From assembly GCA_905214675.1 (NCBI GenBank), contig CAJMMS010000023.1:1-28050 (forward strand): a stretch of 28,050 nt of DNA, in the 5' to 3' direction. This stretch comes from an uncultured bacterium. GTDB taxonomy: Bacteria > Bacillota > Clostridia > Lachnospirales > Lachnospiraceae. This document shows positions 6,409 to 13,225 of the stretch, piece by piece. The position numbers and the translations under genes were made by a program. The notes below the pieces were generated by a model. It searched no databases and had not been told where the DNA came from. It saw only the letters and a program-made list of their open reading frames with translations. The stretch's first letter is position 1. The number at the start of each line of letters is the position of its first letter.

Positions 6409-7131
6409 TCAGTTTTTCAGAAATTTATTTACAAAATACTGCTGCCCTTTTCCTGTCACCAGCACTGTCTTTGTGATTCGCACGCTTCCGTCCGGATTAT
6501 TGATTGTTCTTTCTTTTATTTTAAATAACCCCGCTTCCATACTTTTCTGTGTTGGCATGTTGTAATCTGTTCCTTTTCTGCTGATTAGGAATTTGTTTTC
6601 ACGCATCCATGTGAACAGTCTGTTCTGTCCGATGTCTACACCATTCTGCTTCAGTATCTTTGCCAATTCCCCGATCAGGATGCAGGTGTTTGATATACTG
6701 ACGGCATCTGCAAATACTTCTTTGGGTTTCATCCGCTGCACATCTGCCATCAGACTTAAATTATTTGCTTTGAGTTTCTCAATCTGCTGATCTGCCATCT
6801 TCAGGGCACGGGCAAAGATCTGTTCCGGGGTGTTCCATGCTTTTTCCAGGTCAAGGAAGTACTGGCGGTACTGTCTGCCTTTTTCGTTTCGCTGGATCAT
6901 GCAGATCTGTTTTGCCATATCTACAGAAATGAAGTAATCCTGCAATTCCTGTTTTGCCAGGGTGTTAAATTCTTTACGCCCTACATAATCGGTATTTTCT
7001 TGAAATCCATACTGCAACTGTCTATTAAACCACGACTGAAATCTTTCAGATATTTCCAGACCTGCGTGTAACTCTCTTGCTGACACTGTCGGCTGTTCTG
7101 TTTCATAATTGATTGTTAATAATCCGTTCAT
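6409..7131 (-). CDS. Phage antirepressor (AntA-type N-domain, ANT/KilAC-type C-domain)
   Basis: This 240-aa protein starts at ATG 7131 behind GGAGGAAAGAC. Residues about 1-85 match the AntA/AntB layout: MNGLLTINYETEQPTVSARE, LHAGLEISERFQSWF, NTDYVGRKEFN. An RQYRQYFLDLEKAWNTPEQ segment follows. Residues about 140-240 form an ANT/KilAC-type domain: ISNTCILIGELAKILKQNGV, GQNRLFTWMRENKFL, the GTDYNMPTQKSMEAGLFKIK region, and a final KTVLVTGKGQQYFV. Such proteins bind and disarm phage repressors and so promote induction. It lies between holin and endolysin rather than in the early region. It is preceded by a hairpin terminator overlapping the holin end and followed at once by a strong promoter. 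Target and timing are unknown. Confidence 0.85.
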   Translation of the reverse strand: MNGLLTINYETEQPTVSARELHAGLEISERFQSWFNRQLQYGFQENTDYVGRKEFNTLAKQELQDYFISVDMAKQICMIQRNEKGRQYRQYFLDLEKAWNTPEQIFARALKMADQQIEKLKANNLSLMADVQRMKPKEVFADAVSISNTCILIGELAKILKQNGVDIGQNRLFTWMRENKFLISRKGTDYNMPTQKSMEAGLFKIKERTINNPDGSVRITKTVLVTGKGQQYFVNKFLKN

Positions 7132-7160
7132 GTCTTTCCTCCATTGTTTTTCGTGATAAC

Positions 7161-7186
7161 AAAAGAGGAACGCTCACGCGTCCCCC
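7161..7186 (-). terminator. Terminator overlapping the holin 3' end
   Basis: On the minus strand, GGGGGACG (7179-7186) pairs with CGTTCCTC (7165-7172), with two G-U pairs, and is followed by TTTTG. It overlaps the last codons of the holin and would reduce transcription into the antirepressor gene. Confidence 0.5.
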
Positions 7187-7602
7187 TTCTTGTCTGCTTT
7201 CTGTGTCAGTATATCAATCGCCCCAGTAATCACTGCCGGCAGTGGTATGCCCATCAATCCGGCGTTTTCGACGATTGAAATCAGTTCGTTGGCGATGAAA
7301 CCGATAATCACCGCATCACGGATGTAGTCAACACCGATTGCCAAATCCAGCCGGTACGCCACCAGCACGAACAGCAGTGTCATGCATTTCCTGCACAGAC
7401 CTTTCCAGCCTGTCCGACTTTCTAATGTCCCTGTTGACGTTTTCTTACTGTTGTGGAATACCCCGGCAACAATCAGACCGGATAAGTAGTCGATTGCCAT
7501 GAAAATAATGAGCGTGTACAGTGCGGAATCCCATCCGCCAAAAAATGACGCAATCGCTCCACCGACTGCGCCTGTAATCGTGCAAACCATTTCTTTTTTC
7601 AT
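7174..7602 (-). CDS. Phage holin (toxin secretion/phage lysis holin family)
   Basis: The 142-aa protein is hydrophobic, with three to four membrane segments: around residues 7-25, 28-50 (YTLIIFMAIDYLSGLIVAG), 73-92 (MTLLFVLVAYRLDL) and 95-135. The FMAIDYLSGLIVA motif and the pattern with SRTGWKGLCRKCMTLL are typical of the Holin_4/TcdE-like family. It forms lesions in the cell membrane that let the endolysin reach the wall and sets lysis time. The start is ATG at 7602. The best ribosome site (AAGGAAAG) is unusually far, about 12 nt, and touches a 14-bp hairpin, so translation may be controlled by RNA structure. An internal ATG at codon 5 could give a shorter form, as in dual-start holins. Confidence 0.9.
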   Translation of the reverse strand: MKKEMVCTITGAVGGAIASFFGGWDSALYTLIIFMAIDYLSGLIVAGVFHNSKKTSTGTLESRTGWKGLCRKCMTLLFVLVAYRLDLAIGVDYIRDAVIIGFIANELISIVENAGLMGIPLPAVITGAIDILTQKADKKGDA

Positions 7603-7618
7603 CCTCGTTAGTCTTTCC

Positions 7619-7708
7619 TTTCTTAGCTGAATGTGTTAGAATGTATTCAGCTAAGAAATCAACTAAGAAGTCTTGTGGGCAATGCCATCGCTCTACACAA
7701 GGCTTCTT
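7619..7708 (-). ncRNA. Structured leader RNA upstream of the holin, two large hairpins
   Basis: Hairpin A (7665-7708) has 13-nt arms with one mismatch and an 18-nt loop. Hairpin B (7619-7658) has a perfect 14-bp stem TTTCTTAGCTGAAT / ATTCAGCTAAGAAA with a 12-nt loop. B ends at the holin AAGGAAAG site. The minus strand carries a direct repeat TTCTTAGTTGA (7659-7669) and TTCTTAGCTGA (7647-7657). Both can pair with the same 3' arm, and the first copy is also part of hairpin A, so two exclusive folds are possible. This accounts for the ~180-bp gap between fibre and holin. An overlapping 93-codon frame starting at TTG 7726 appears to be a by-product. Confidence 0.55.
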
Positions 7709-7785
7709 TTCGTTTGTAAGTTTCAAAATTGCAATAAAAATGGGTTTCTACGGTCCTGCTCTGATTTTTATGTTCAACTCATTTC

Positions 7786-9168
7786 CTACCATATAACAAA
7801 AAATGGTCTGACCCCGTGCTGCTGATTTCCGATGTCGCTGCTCGAAATACCGCCGGAGCTGATCAGTGCATAGTTTGTCGCCGACCGCTTGTTCCGTAAC
7901 CAGTAGTCATCGTTCGAACACATCAGGGAGTGGCTGTAACGGAATCCGGCAAGCTGTCCTTTCAATACCCCGATCTGAATTCCAGGCCATTGTCCCCATG
8001 AACCATGACCCATCACCATTTCTTCTGTGAGCAGGTCTGCCCCGACATTCACCCAGTCCCAGCCTGTCGGCTCGCCATTTGCCGTTTTCGGGATGATCCT
8101 GTCCATCATGGCAACATTATCGTTTCCGAATATGCTCTTTAATGTCCGAGTGATCTCCGGCAGCTTGTTCGCATACATGTGCGTTTCTTTCGGCTGGGTT
8201 GCCTCCGGATGATTATCAATGGCACTGCTGCCCATTACCCTGTCCGGGACCAGGATGGCATGGTGTTTTTCGATCTTCCCGCCAGATACACCTGAAACGC
8301 ACCCTAAGAAGTAGTCGAAATCCATAAACCGATAAATGTTATCTTCCGTTTCGATGTAATCGCCGACATACAGATCAGAAAAACTTCCGTCCCTGATGCC
8401 TGCAAGCATCTCGCCTGTCAGTGCGTTTCCCAGTTTTTTCCCACGGCAGGTTGCGTTATGGGCGGCGGCCCCGGTAATAGACTTGTACGGATCCAGCTTG
8501 TCAGCATTTACCTTCCACACCCTGATTTTTTTAACCGCTTCCCCAACCGATGATATCAGCATCGTATCTGCTTTGCTACCTTCCGGAATCGTTACAAAAT
8601 AATCATTTGTTCCTGCTACATATGGATCATTGATAAAACCCACTACATTCCCGTCTGTACCATCAACAGCGCCTCCATACGTCAGCATCACAGTTGCGTA
8701 TGCGCTCTCGCCCTCATGGCTTGCACGTACCCAATACACATCACCTGGCCTGACATCCATCCATGTACATTGACTGTTAGCTGTTGCCTGAACCAGGATG
8801 GATACCCCTCCAGATGCCCCCCATACAGATCCGTTGATTATTTCGACCGATAACTCATCCGCAAGTACATTCCATATTGGCATTACAGTATTGTACAGCA
8901 TCACTGCTTCCATGTTTTCAACCTTTTTCGCTGCCGTTTCTGCCGCTTCGGCACTCTGCTCTGCTTTTTTTGTTGCAATATCCACTTTCTCAGCTGATTG
9001 CTCCACTTTCATTACTGCCGCGTCTGTCTTTTCTACATTTTTTTTCATTTGCTGATCTGTTTCTTTTATTTTTTTATCTATTTTCTCTGCATTTTCGTTG
9101 ATATCCTCGACCGAATAGAAATCATCTTCTTCCGGTTTTCTAAGATTCATATATTCCGTGTAGTTCAC
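7786..9168 (-). CDS. Tail fibre / receptor-binding protein with DUF6273-like C-terminus
   Basis: The start is GTG at 9168, overlapping the upstream stop (GTGA) behind GGAGAG, giving 460 aa. The N-terminus begins NYTEYMNLRKPEEDDFYSVE and NENAEKIDKKI, the usual start of clostridial tail fibre proteins that attach to the baseplate. A coiled coil follows (about residues 30-85, AEKVDIATKKAEQSAEAAET). The middle part is probably beta-rich. The end, DDYWLRNKRSATNYALISS and HGVRPFFVIW, has the W-L-R ... G-V-R-P-x-F-V-I pattern of DUF6273/C-type-lectin-like modules that often form variable binding tips. It is the last structural gene and probably decides host range. No separate chaperone gene is seen. 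Confidence 0.8.
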   Translation of the reverse strand: MNYTEYMNLRKPEEDDFYSVEDINENAEKIDKKIKETDQQMKKNVEKTDAAVMKVEQSAEKVDIATKKAEQSAEAAETAAKKVENMEAVMLYNTVMPIWNVLADELSVEIINGSVWGASGGVSILVQATANSQCTWMDVRPGDVYWVRASHEGESAYATVMLTYGGAVDGTDGNVVGFINDPYVAGTNDYFVTIPEGSKADTMLISSVGEAVKKIRVWKVNADKLDPYKSITGAAAHNATCRGKKLGNALTGEMLAGIRDGSFSDLYVGDYIETEDNIYRFMDFDYFLGCVSGVSGGKIEKHHAILVPDRVMGSSAIDNHPEATQPKETHMYANKLPEITRTLKSIFGNDNVAMMDRIIPKTANGEPTGWDWVNVGADLLTEEMVMGHGSWGQWPGIQIGVLKGQLAGFRYSHSLMCSNDDYWLRNKRSATNYALISSGGISSSDIGNQQHGVRPFFVIW

Positions 9169-9692
9169 TGCACACTCTCCTCTCTTAACTGCTTGTGTGT
9201 TCTTTTTTGCATTTCCGCATAAGTCAATCCTGTGAACGTACTGTACTGATTCCACATGACCATAACTGTATAGACCATATTCAGCGGCAATATATCTTCT
9301 ATGTATTTTCGTACATCCTGAATCATTTTTCGCGATTTTAAGGCAATTTTGATTGTCACCTGCTGCCGATCGGTATCAACTGACATTTCATATCCTTCCG
9401 GGCATAACGTCTGAAGCTTTCGCCGGATCGCTGTCTCCGTATATGGTCTCCTTTCCAAAACACTCGCTTTTATGCGGAACCGTCTGTCATCCAGTGTGTC
9501 ATTATCCTGTGGGTTGATACCAAGCATCGTTTCCCAGCGCGCCGTCGTTTCCTCATCCATCTGCTCCAGAAAAATATTCTTATCCATTCGCTCAATAACT
9601 GTTTCCAGATTTTCACTCTGTGTTTCATTGATATCATAAATTGCTTTTATATCCGGGATTTGTCCTATTATTTCAGGTACTTCAAACAACAA
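9165..9692 (-). CDS. Tail protein YmfQ/XkdU-like (DUF2313)
   Basis: This 175-aa protein follows baseplate J, as in PBSX and Mu-type tails (XkdU, gp48). It contains RMDKNIFLEQMDEETTARWE and MLGINPQDNDTLDDRRFRI, typical of the family: a short helix, the W-E-x-x-L-G-I core, then the DDRR segment and KLQTLCPEGYEM. It is thought to join the baseplate wedge to the tail fibre, next gene downstream. The start is TTG at 9692 behind GGGGGTGATTA, inside the end of the baseplate J gene (11-bp overlap). It ends by overlapping the fibre start. Confidence 0.88.
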   Translation of the reverse strand: MLFEVPEIIGQIPDIKAIYDINETQSENLETVIERMDKNIFLEQMDEETTARWETMLGINPQDNDTLDDRRFRIKASVLERRPYTETAIRRKLQTLCPEGYEMSVDTDRQQVTIKIALKSRKMIQDVRKYIEDILPLNMVYTVMVMWNQYSTFTGLTYAEMQKRTHKQLREESVQ

Positions 9693-10749
9693 TAATCACC
9701 CCCAGAGTCGGGATTTTTTCATAAGACAGCAGTATATTTTCTGTTTTTCCGTTCAGTTTTGTTTCTGCAACATCCAGGATGCCTTCTGTCTGCAATATTC
9801 TTGCCTCTATCTGGCTCAATCTTACAATAGTATCTGTCTGTTCTCTCTCCTCCCAGCCCTGCCGCAGTTCATCCAGATATAGCTCCACGCTTTTTTCAAT
9901 CTGAATTTTACTGGTTTCTGCAGAATATCCATCGTCAAATGTAATCTTTGTTTCAATATCTACCGCGCCTGCCATTACACCGTGTATCTGTACAGTGTGG
10001 CAGATTGGTGCCATGCCGTCCCCTTCGCCATGACTTTCTTCTGGATCAACTTTTTCCTGCACTTTTTTTACGACTTCTTCATCTGGTACAAGAAAATCTT
10101 CACCGATAATATATACCACAATCTGTGGAGAATCTGCCTGCCGCCGTAACGGTTTACAGCCTCCAACTCCATCCAGTTGATCGATGTATCTGCGATAATC
10201 TGCTTTGTTTCCGCAAAATGAGGTTGTCTTGAACGTACTGATTACTTTTCCACGAAAACTTTCGATATCCTCATCATCGGTTCCTTTTTCCAGAATCTCT
10301 ATAATTTCGCCCCCTTGGTATTCGTCTACATATTCAATCGGTTCAAGCTGTCCAATGGTAGCATTTGCCTCTGCTCCTTCTGTTTCACACGCCATTTTAT
10401 ATGTATACCCGTCAATCAGTTCGGTAACTTCATAAGTATAATCTCCGCATGAAAATCTTTCTCCTATTTCAATTTCCTGCTTGAATACCGCTTTTACAAC
10501 CGTATTTGTTGCATAATGATATTCAATGCCACGTTCTTTTCCATATTCAATCAGATGCCAGTCATCCTGTGTGTCCGGCAGCATGTTATCATTTACCTCA
10601 TCCAGATCGCCATATATTTCCTCTAATTTTTCTGCAATTTTGGCACATGCATTATATGCAAGGGAACCTTCATCTGTCCGTATATCTCTGCCAAACGTTT
10701 CCATCATTTCTGCCATAATAACGTCAAATGTCCTGTCGCTGCTATACAC
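9682..10749 (-). CDS. Baseplate J / XkdT-like wedge protein
   Basis: This 355-aa protein has the baseplate J layout: N-terminal MAEMMETFGRDIRTDEGSLA with YNACAKIAEKLEEIYGDLDE, a beta-rich middle (GERFSCGDYTYEVTELIDGY), the ESFRGKVISTFKT ... GNKADYRRYI segment, and a C-terminal domain with SQIEARILQTEGILDV. It builds the wedges around the central hub and triggers sheath contraction. GTG at 10749 follows GAGGTGATCACAA and overlaps the XkdS-like stop by 8 bp. Length is normal for the Gram-positive family. Confidence 0.92.
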   Translation of the reverse strand: MYSSDRTFDVIMAEMMETFGRDIRTDEGSLAYNACAKIAEKLEEIYGDLDEVNDNMLPDTQDDWHLIEYGKERGIEYHYATNTVVKAVFKQEIEIGERFSCGDYTYEVTELIDGYTYKMACETEGAEANATIGQLEPIEYVDEYQGGEIIEILEKGTDDEDIESFRGKVISTFKTTSFCGNKADYRRYIDQLDGVGGCKPLRRQADSPQIVVYIIGEDFLVPDEEVVKKVQEKVDPEESHGEGDGMAPICHTVQIHGVMAGAVDIETKITFDDGYSAETSKIQIEKSVELYLDELRQGWEEREQTDTIVRLSQIEARILQTEGILDVAETKLNGKTENILLSYEKIPTLGVIIVV

Positions 10750-11149
10750 TTGTGATCACCTCACTTTCTCCATAAATTGTTTCAATCGTAAACGATACTG
10801 TCAGTGTGTCTTTTTCCATCGTACACTGCAAGTCCTTAATTCCCGTTACTGCTTCGTGCTGCATAACCGTCTCGCCGATTATGCGCCGTGCCTCGCTTTC
10901 TATGTATTCTTCATCGTAGTGTTTTCCGATAAGTGCATATAATTCGTTGCCATACTGCCAGGAATACTGTGGGTAGCGGTACCGGTCAATCGAAAGTGCT
11001 ATACACACCCACTGTTTTATTGCCTCTATCCCACTTATCTTTCTTCCGGTCAGCTTTCCTGTTTCAAGATTGATTTCATATTCTTCTTTTTCTGTTTCTT
11101 CTGATACTTCCGGCATTATCTCATCTTCTTCAAGGTCGAATGGAAACAT
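10742..11149 (-). CDS. XkdS-like baseplate protein (DUF2634)
   Basis: This 135-aa protein matches the DUF2634/gpW-gp25 type small wedge protein: acidic N-terminus, EINLETGKLTGRKISGIEAI, then KQWVCIALSIDRYRYPQYSW and YGNELYALIGKHYDEEYIES. These proteins stabilise the inner baseplate next to baseplate J. The ATG overlaps the preceding stop (TAATG), a sign of coupled translation. Its order between XkdR- and XkdT-like genes is as in PBSX. Confidence 0.88.
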   Translation of the reverse strand: MFPFDLEEDEIMPEVSEETEKEEYEINLETGKLTGRKISGIEAIKQWVCIALSIDRYRYPQYSWQYGNELYALIGKHYDEEYIESEARRIIGETVMQHEAVTGIKDLQCTMEKDTLTVSFTIETIYGESEVITSV

Positions 11150-11397
11150 TACATATTCACCACCTTCGCTATAATTGCATAAGTTTCGTCTGATACTTTT
11201 GTGATCAGGACCAGATCACCCTTTTTCAACTTTCCCTGAAGATGATCGCTGACCACCAGATCATCTGCATCCAACGTCATCCCATCCATCACGCAGGATT
11301 CACCCGAGTTCATTTCGCACATTTTTAATGCTGGTGCACGTTCTGACTGTTCCGATTCTTTTCGAATTACTCTTATTATTTTTTCGTATGCATTCAT
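11149..11397 (-). CDS. XkdR-like baseplate protein (DUF2577)
   Basis: An 82-aa protein starts at ATG 11397 behind AGGAGACAAA; a longer frame to 11430 would begin inside the hub gene and lacks a site. It contains MNAYEKIIRVIRKESEQSER and SGESCVMDGMTLDADDLVVS, with an OB-like C-terminus (KKGDLVLITKVSDETYAIIA), typical of DUF2577. Family members form part of the tail hub or spike region. The gene lies between hub and XkdS genes. Confidence 0.85.
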   Translation of the reverse strand: MNAYEKIIRVIRKESEQSERAPALKMCEMNSGESCVMDGMTLDADDLVVSDHLQGKLKKGDLVLITKVSDETYAIIAKVVNM

Positions 11398-11405
11398 TTT
11401 GTCTC

Positions 11406-12566
11406 CTATGTTGTCCAACACCTTGAACACGGCTTATATTTTCGTTTGCCTTTATTTTTTCCTTTTGTGATTTTCTTCTGTTTCATTTTCGCAACGGTGC
11501 TTTTCGCTGTTTTCTTTCCTTTGCATGCGCTGCATGTGGCAGAAGAATGATACACAGTCGAACCACTTAGGTAATAACATTTGGCAGAATTTGTTAATTC
11601 TTTCTTGCCGGAGGCTTTTGAAGTTGATGTTCCTTCTTCCATTTCATTTTTCCAGGACAGGTCAAGTTTCATCGTATGTGTCCCATCTGAAAAAGTGTGT
11701 GTATCACTTTTTATAAAAAACGTCCCCGACAATCCTGCCGCATTATCACGGATAATGATACTTTTTCCAGATATTGCACGTATATCTCCGATGCTTTCAA
11801 TGCTGGCTTCTTTGGTTACTCCTACAAGTTTTGCCTTTGCTTTCTTTTTTGCATCAGAACCTTTTTCTTTTTTCTCGGTTTCCTGATATACACCATATTT
11901 TGACACGTCTGCCCCCGCAGATACCTGTCCGATCTTTTTCATGGATGCATTGTATATTTTTACCGTGTTGACCATATTGTCTGTCGTGTCCGTATACGTT
12001 GCATCTGTCACGTTTACCCCCTGCGTCAAGGTCACTCCGGATGCCTGGCCTTTTTCAATCACACTCACCTTATTCCCCTTCATAACCGGAATATAATTCT
12101 TTTTTGTTTTTGCTCTGGCTTTCCGATACGCTGTTATGATCATATCGTAATAACTCTTATCTTCAAAAATCAGCTTTGCAATCTTCGTTTTGGTTGTGGC
12201 AAGACTTTCCGTGCCTGCCCCTATTTCTGTACATAATTTTGCAGTTATCTTTTCCGGTGTCAGCTTCTTGAATTTCTTGCTCGCTTTCGAACGCAATAAA
12301 TGATGCATAAAGTCCATCGCCGTATAGGTTGCCGTTCCAATCTCTGCCTGTTTCTCTCTGGTCGTGACCGTCCCGACAAATATCTGCGCTGTTCCATCAT
12401 ACAGGTACACCAGATCGCCGAGTGCGATTGCCGGATTTTCCACGCTGCCATCATACGGATTCGATTGCAGCGTGACTGTAATCTGCCTTGAACACTGGGT
12501 GTCTGTTCCGGACCACTCAACTTTTTCAAATGGCAGCCAGACATTTTTCCATCGAAACTGAATCAT
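11406..12566 (-). CDS. XkdQ-like tail hub protein (gp27/gpD type) with Cys-rich C-terminal extension
   Basis: This 386-aa protein makes the central hub between tail tube and spike. Features include an N-terminal beta domain (WKNVWLPFEKVEWSGTDTQC, IALGDLVYLYDGTAQIFVGT), a central domain (YYDMIITAYRKARAKTKKNY) and GVNVTDATYTDTTDNMVNTV. The core ends near residue 310, close to the usual family length of about 320. The remaining part is unusual: C330, H340, C345, C348, then a Lys-rich linker, then C380 and C383 (KPCSRCW). The pattern Y-H-x4-C-x2-C ... P-C-x2-C looks like a small zinc-binding module known from the ends of secreted nucleases and other exported proteins. ATG overlaps the LysM gene stop (ATGA). 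Confidence 0.88.
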   Translation of the reverse strand: MIQFRWKNVWLPFEKVEWSGTDTQCSRQITVTLQSNPYDGSVENPAIALGDLVYLYDGTAQIFVGTVTTREKQAEIGTATYTAMDFMHHLLRSKASKKFKKLTPEKITAKLCTEIGAGTESLATTKTKIAKLIFEDKSYYDMIITAYRKARAKTKKNYIPVMKGNKVSVIEKGQASGVTLTQGVNVTDATYTDTTDNMVNTVKIYNASMKKIGQVSAGADVSKYGVYQETEKKEKGSDAKKKAKAKLVGVTKEASIESIGDIRAISGKSIIIRDNAAGLSGTFFIKSDTHTFSDGTHTMKLDLSWKNEMEEGTSTSKASGKKELTNSAKCYYLSGSTVYHSSATCSACKGKKTAKSTVAKMKQKKITKGKNKGKRKYKPCSRCWTT

Positions 12567-13225
12567 GCCTTGATCACCACCTTATAGCCAACAAGTGCCA
12601 GCTTCTCTTTCTTTTTCGGGTGCTTTTTCTTTGCCTTTTTGATCACCGAGAGATTCGCCTTTCTTACACTTTTCCAGTTTTTTGATGAACCAAGATTGCT
12701 TTTCGCAAGTTTCTGCCAGGTATCCCCTTTTTTCCATTTGTGTGTTACGGTTTTGACCTGTTTCGTCGTTCTTGCCGCCTGCACACGGTTCGCAGTACCT
12801 CCAGATGAAACAGTACTGACAGCCTTTGCTTCGCGATATTCCTTCAGTGTAATGCTGTATGCTACATCCCGGTTTCTTTCTTCGTGTCCATATTCAAACG
12901 ATTCTATCGTATAGAATCCATCGATATCCGTCTGAGTAATAATCAGATGTACCGTTGTATTACTTTCAAACACAGCCTTGATGCTTTTAATATAATATTC
13001 ATATGGATCTTTATATGAATCTCTTGCAAAGTCATACTGCTGCCCCGGGAAAAATGCTTCAAGGGTGATTTCTTTCAGATTTCGTTTTCCTTTTAAGTTG
13101 ACTTCTCCAAAATCATGGACAATCATTGATGTATTGTTCATACTGTCCGAAATTCTGAAGCTTTCCGGGTTGATCGGCATCTTGAAACCTTTTGTATCAT
13201 TTTCCCATTTAATATAAATATCCAA
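12563..13225 (-). CDS. XkdP-like tail protein with LysM domain
   Basis: A 220-aa protein starts at TTG 13225, 8 nt after GGAGG, inside the end of the tape measure gene; the longer frame to 13240 would start inside the ribosome site. The N-terminal part (about 1-130) has the DUF typical of XkdP: FKMPINPESFRISDSMNN, then FGEVNLKGKRNLKEITLEAF and FPGQQYDF. Residues about 160-220 form a LysM-like domain (HKWKKGDTWQKLAKSNLGSS, KNWKSVRKANLSV). LysM binds peptidoglycan and may help the tail tip act on the cell wall. The C-terminus is very Lys-rich. Confidence 0.9.
   Translation of the reverse strand: MDIYIKWENDTKGFKMPINPESFRISDSMNNTSMIVHDFGEVNLKGKRNLKEITLEAFFPGQQYDFARDSYKDPYEYYIKSIKAVFESNTTVHLIITQTDIDGFYTIESFEYGHEERNRDVAYSITLKEYREAKAVSTVSSGGTANRVQAARTTKQVKTVTHKWKKGDTWQKLAKSNLGSSKNWKSVRKANLSVIKKAKKKHPKKKEKLALVGYKVVIKA

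Noticed and set aside
7445..7726. 93-codon minus-strand frame starting at TTG 7726
   Set aside because: Covers two large hairpins and then the holin gene in another frame; no ribosome site and no protein-like conservation visible.
7786..9168. Complete diversity-generating retroelement
   Set aside because: Only a possible target fold is present; no reverse transcriptase, template repeat or adenine-rich variable codons.
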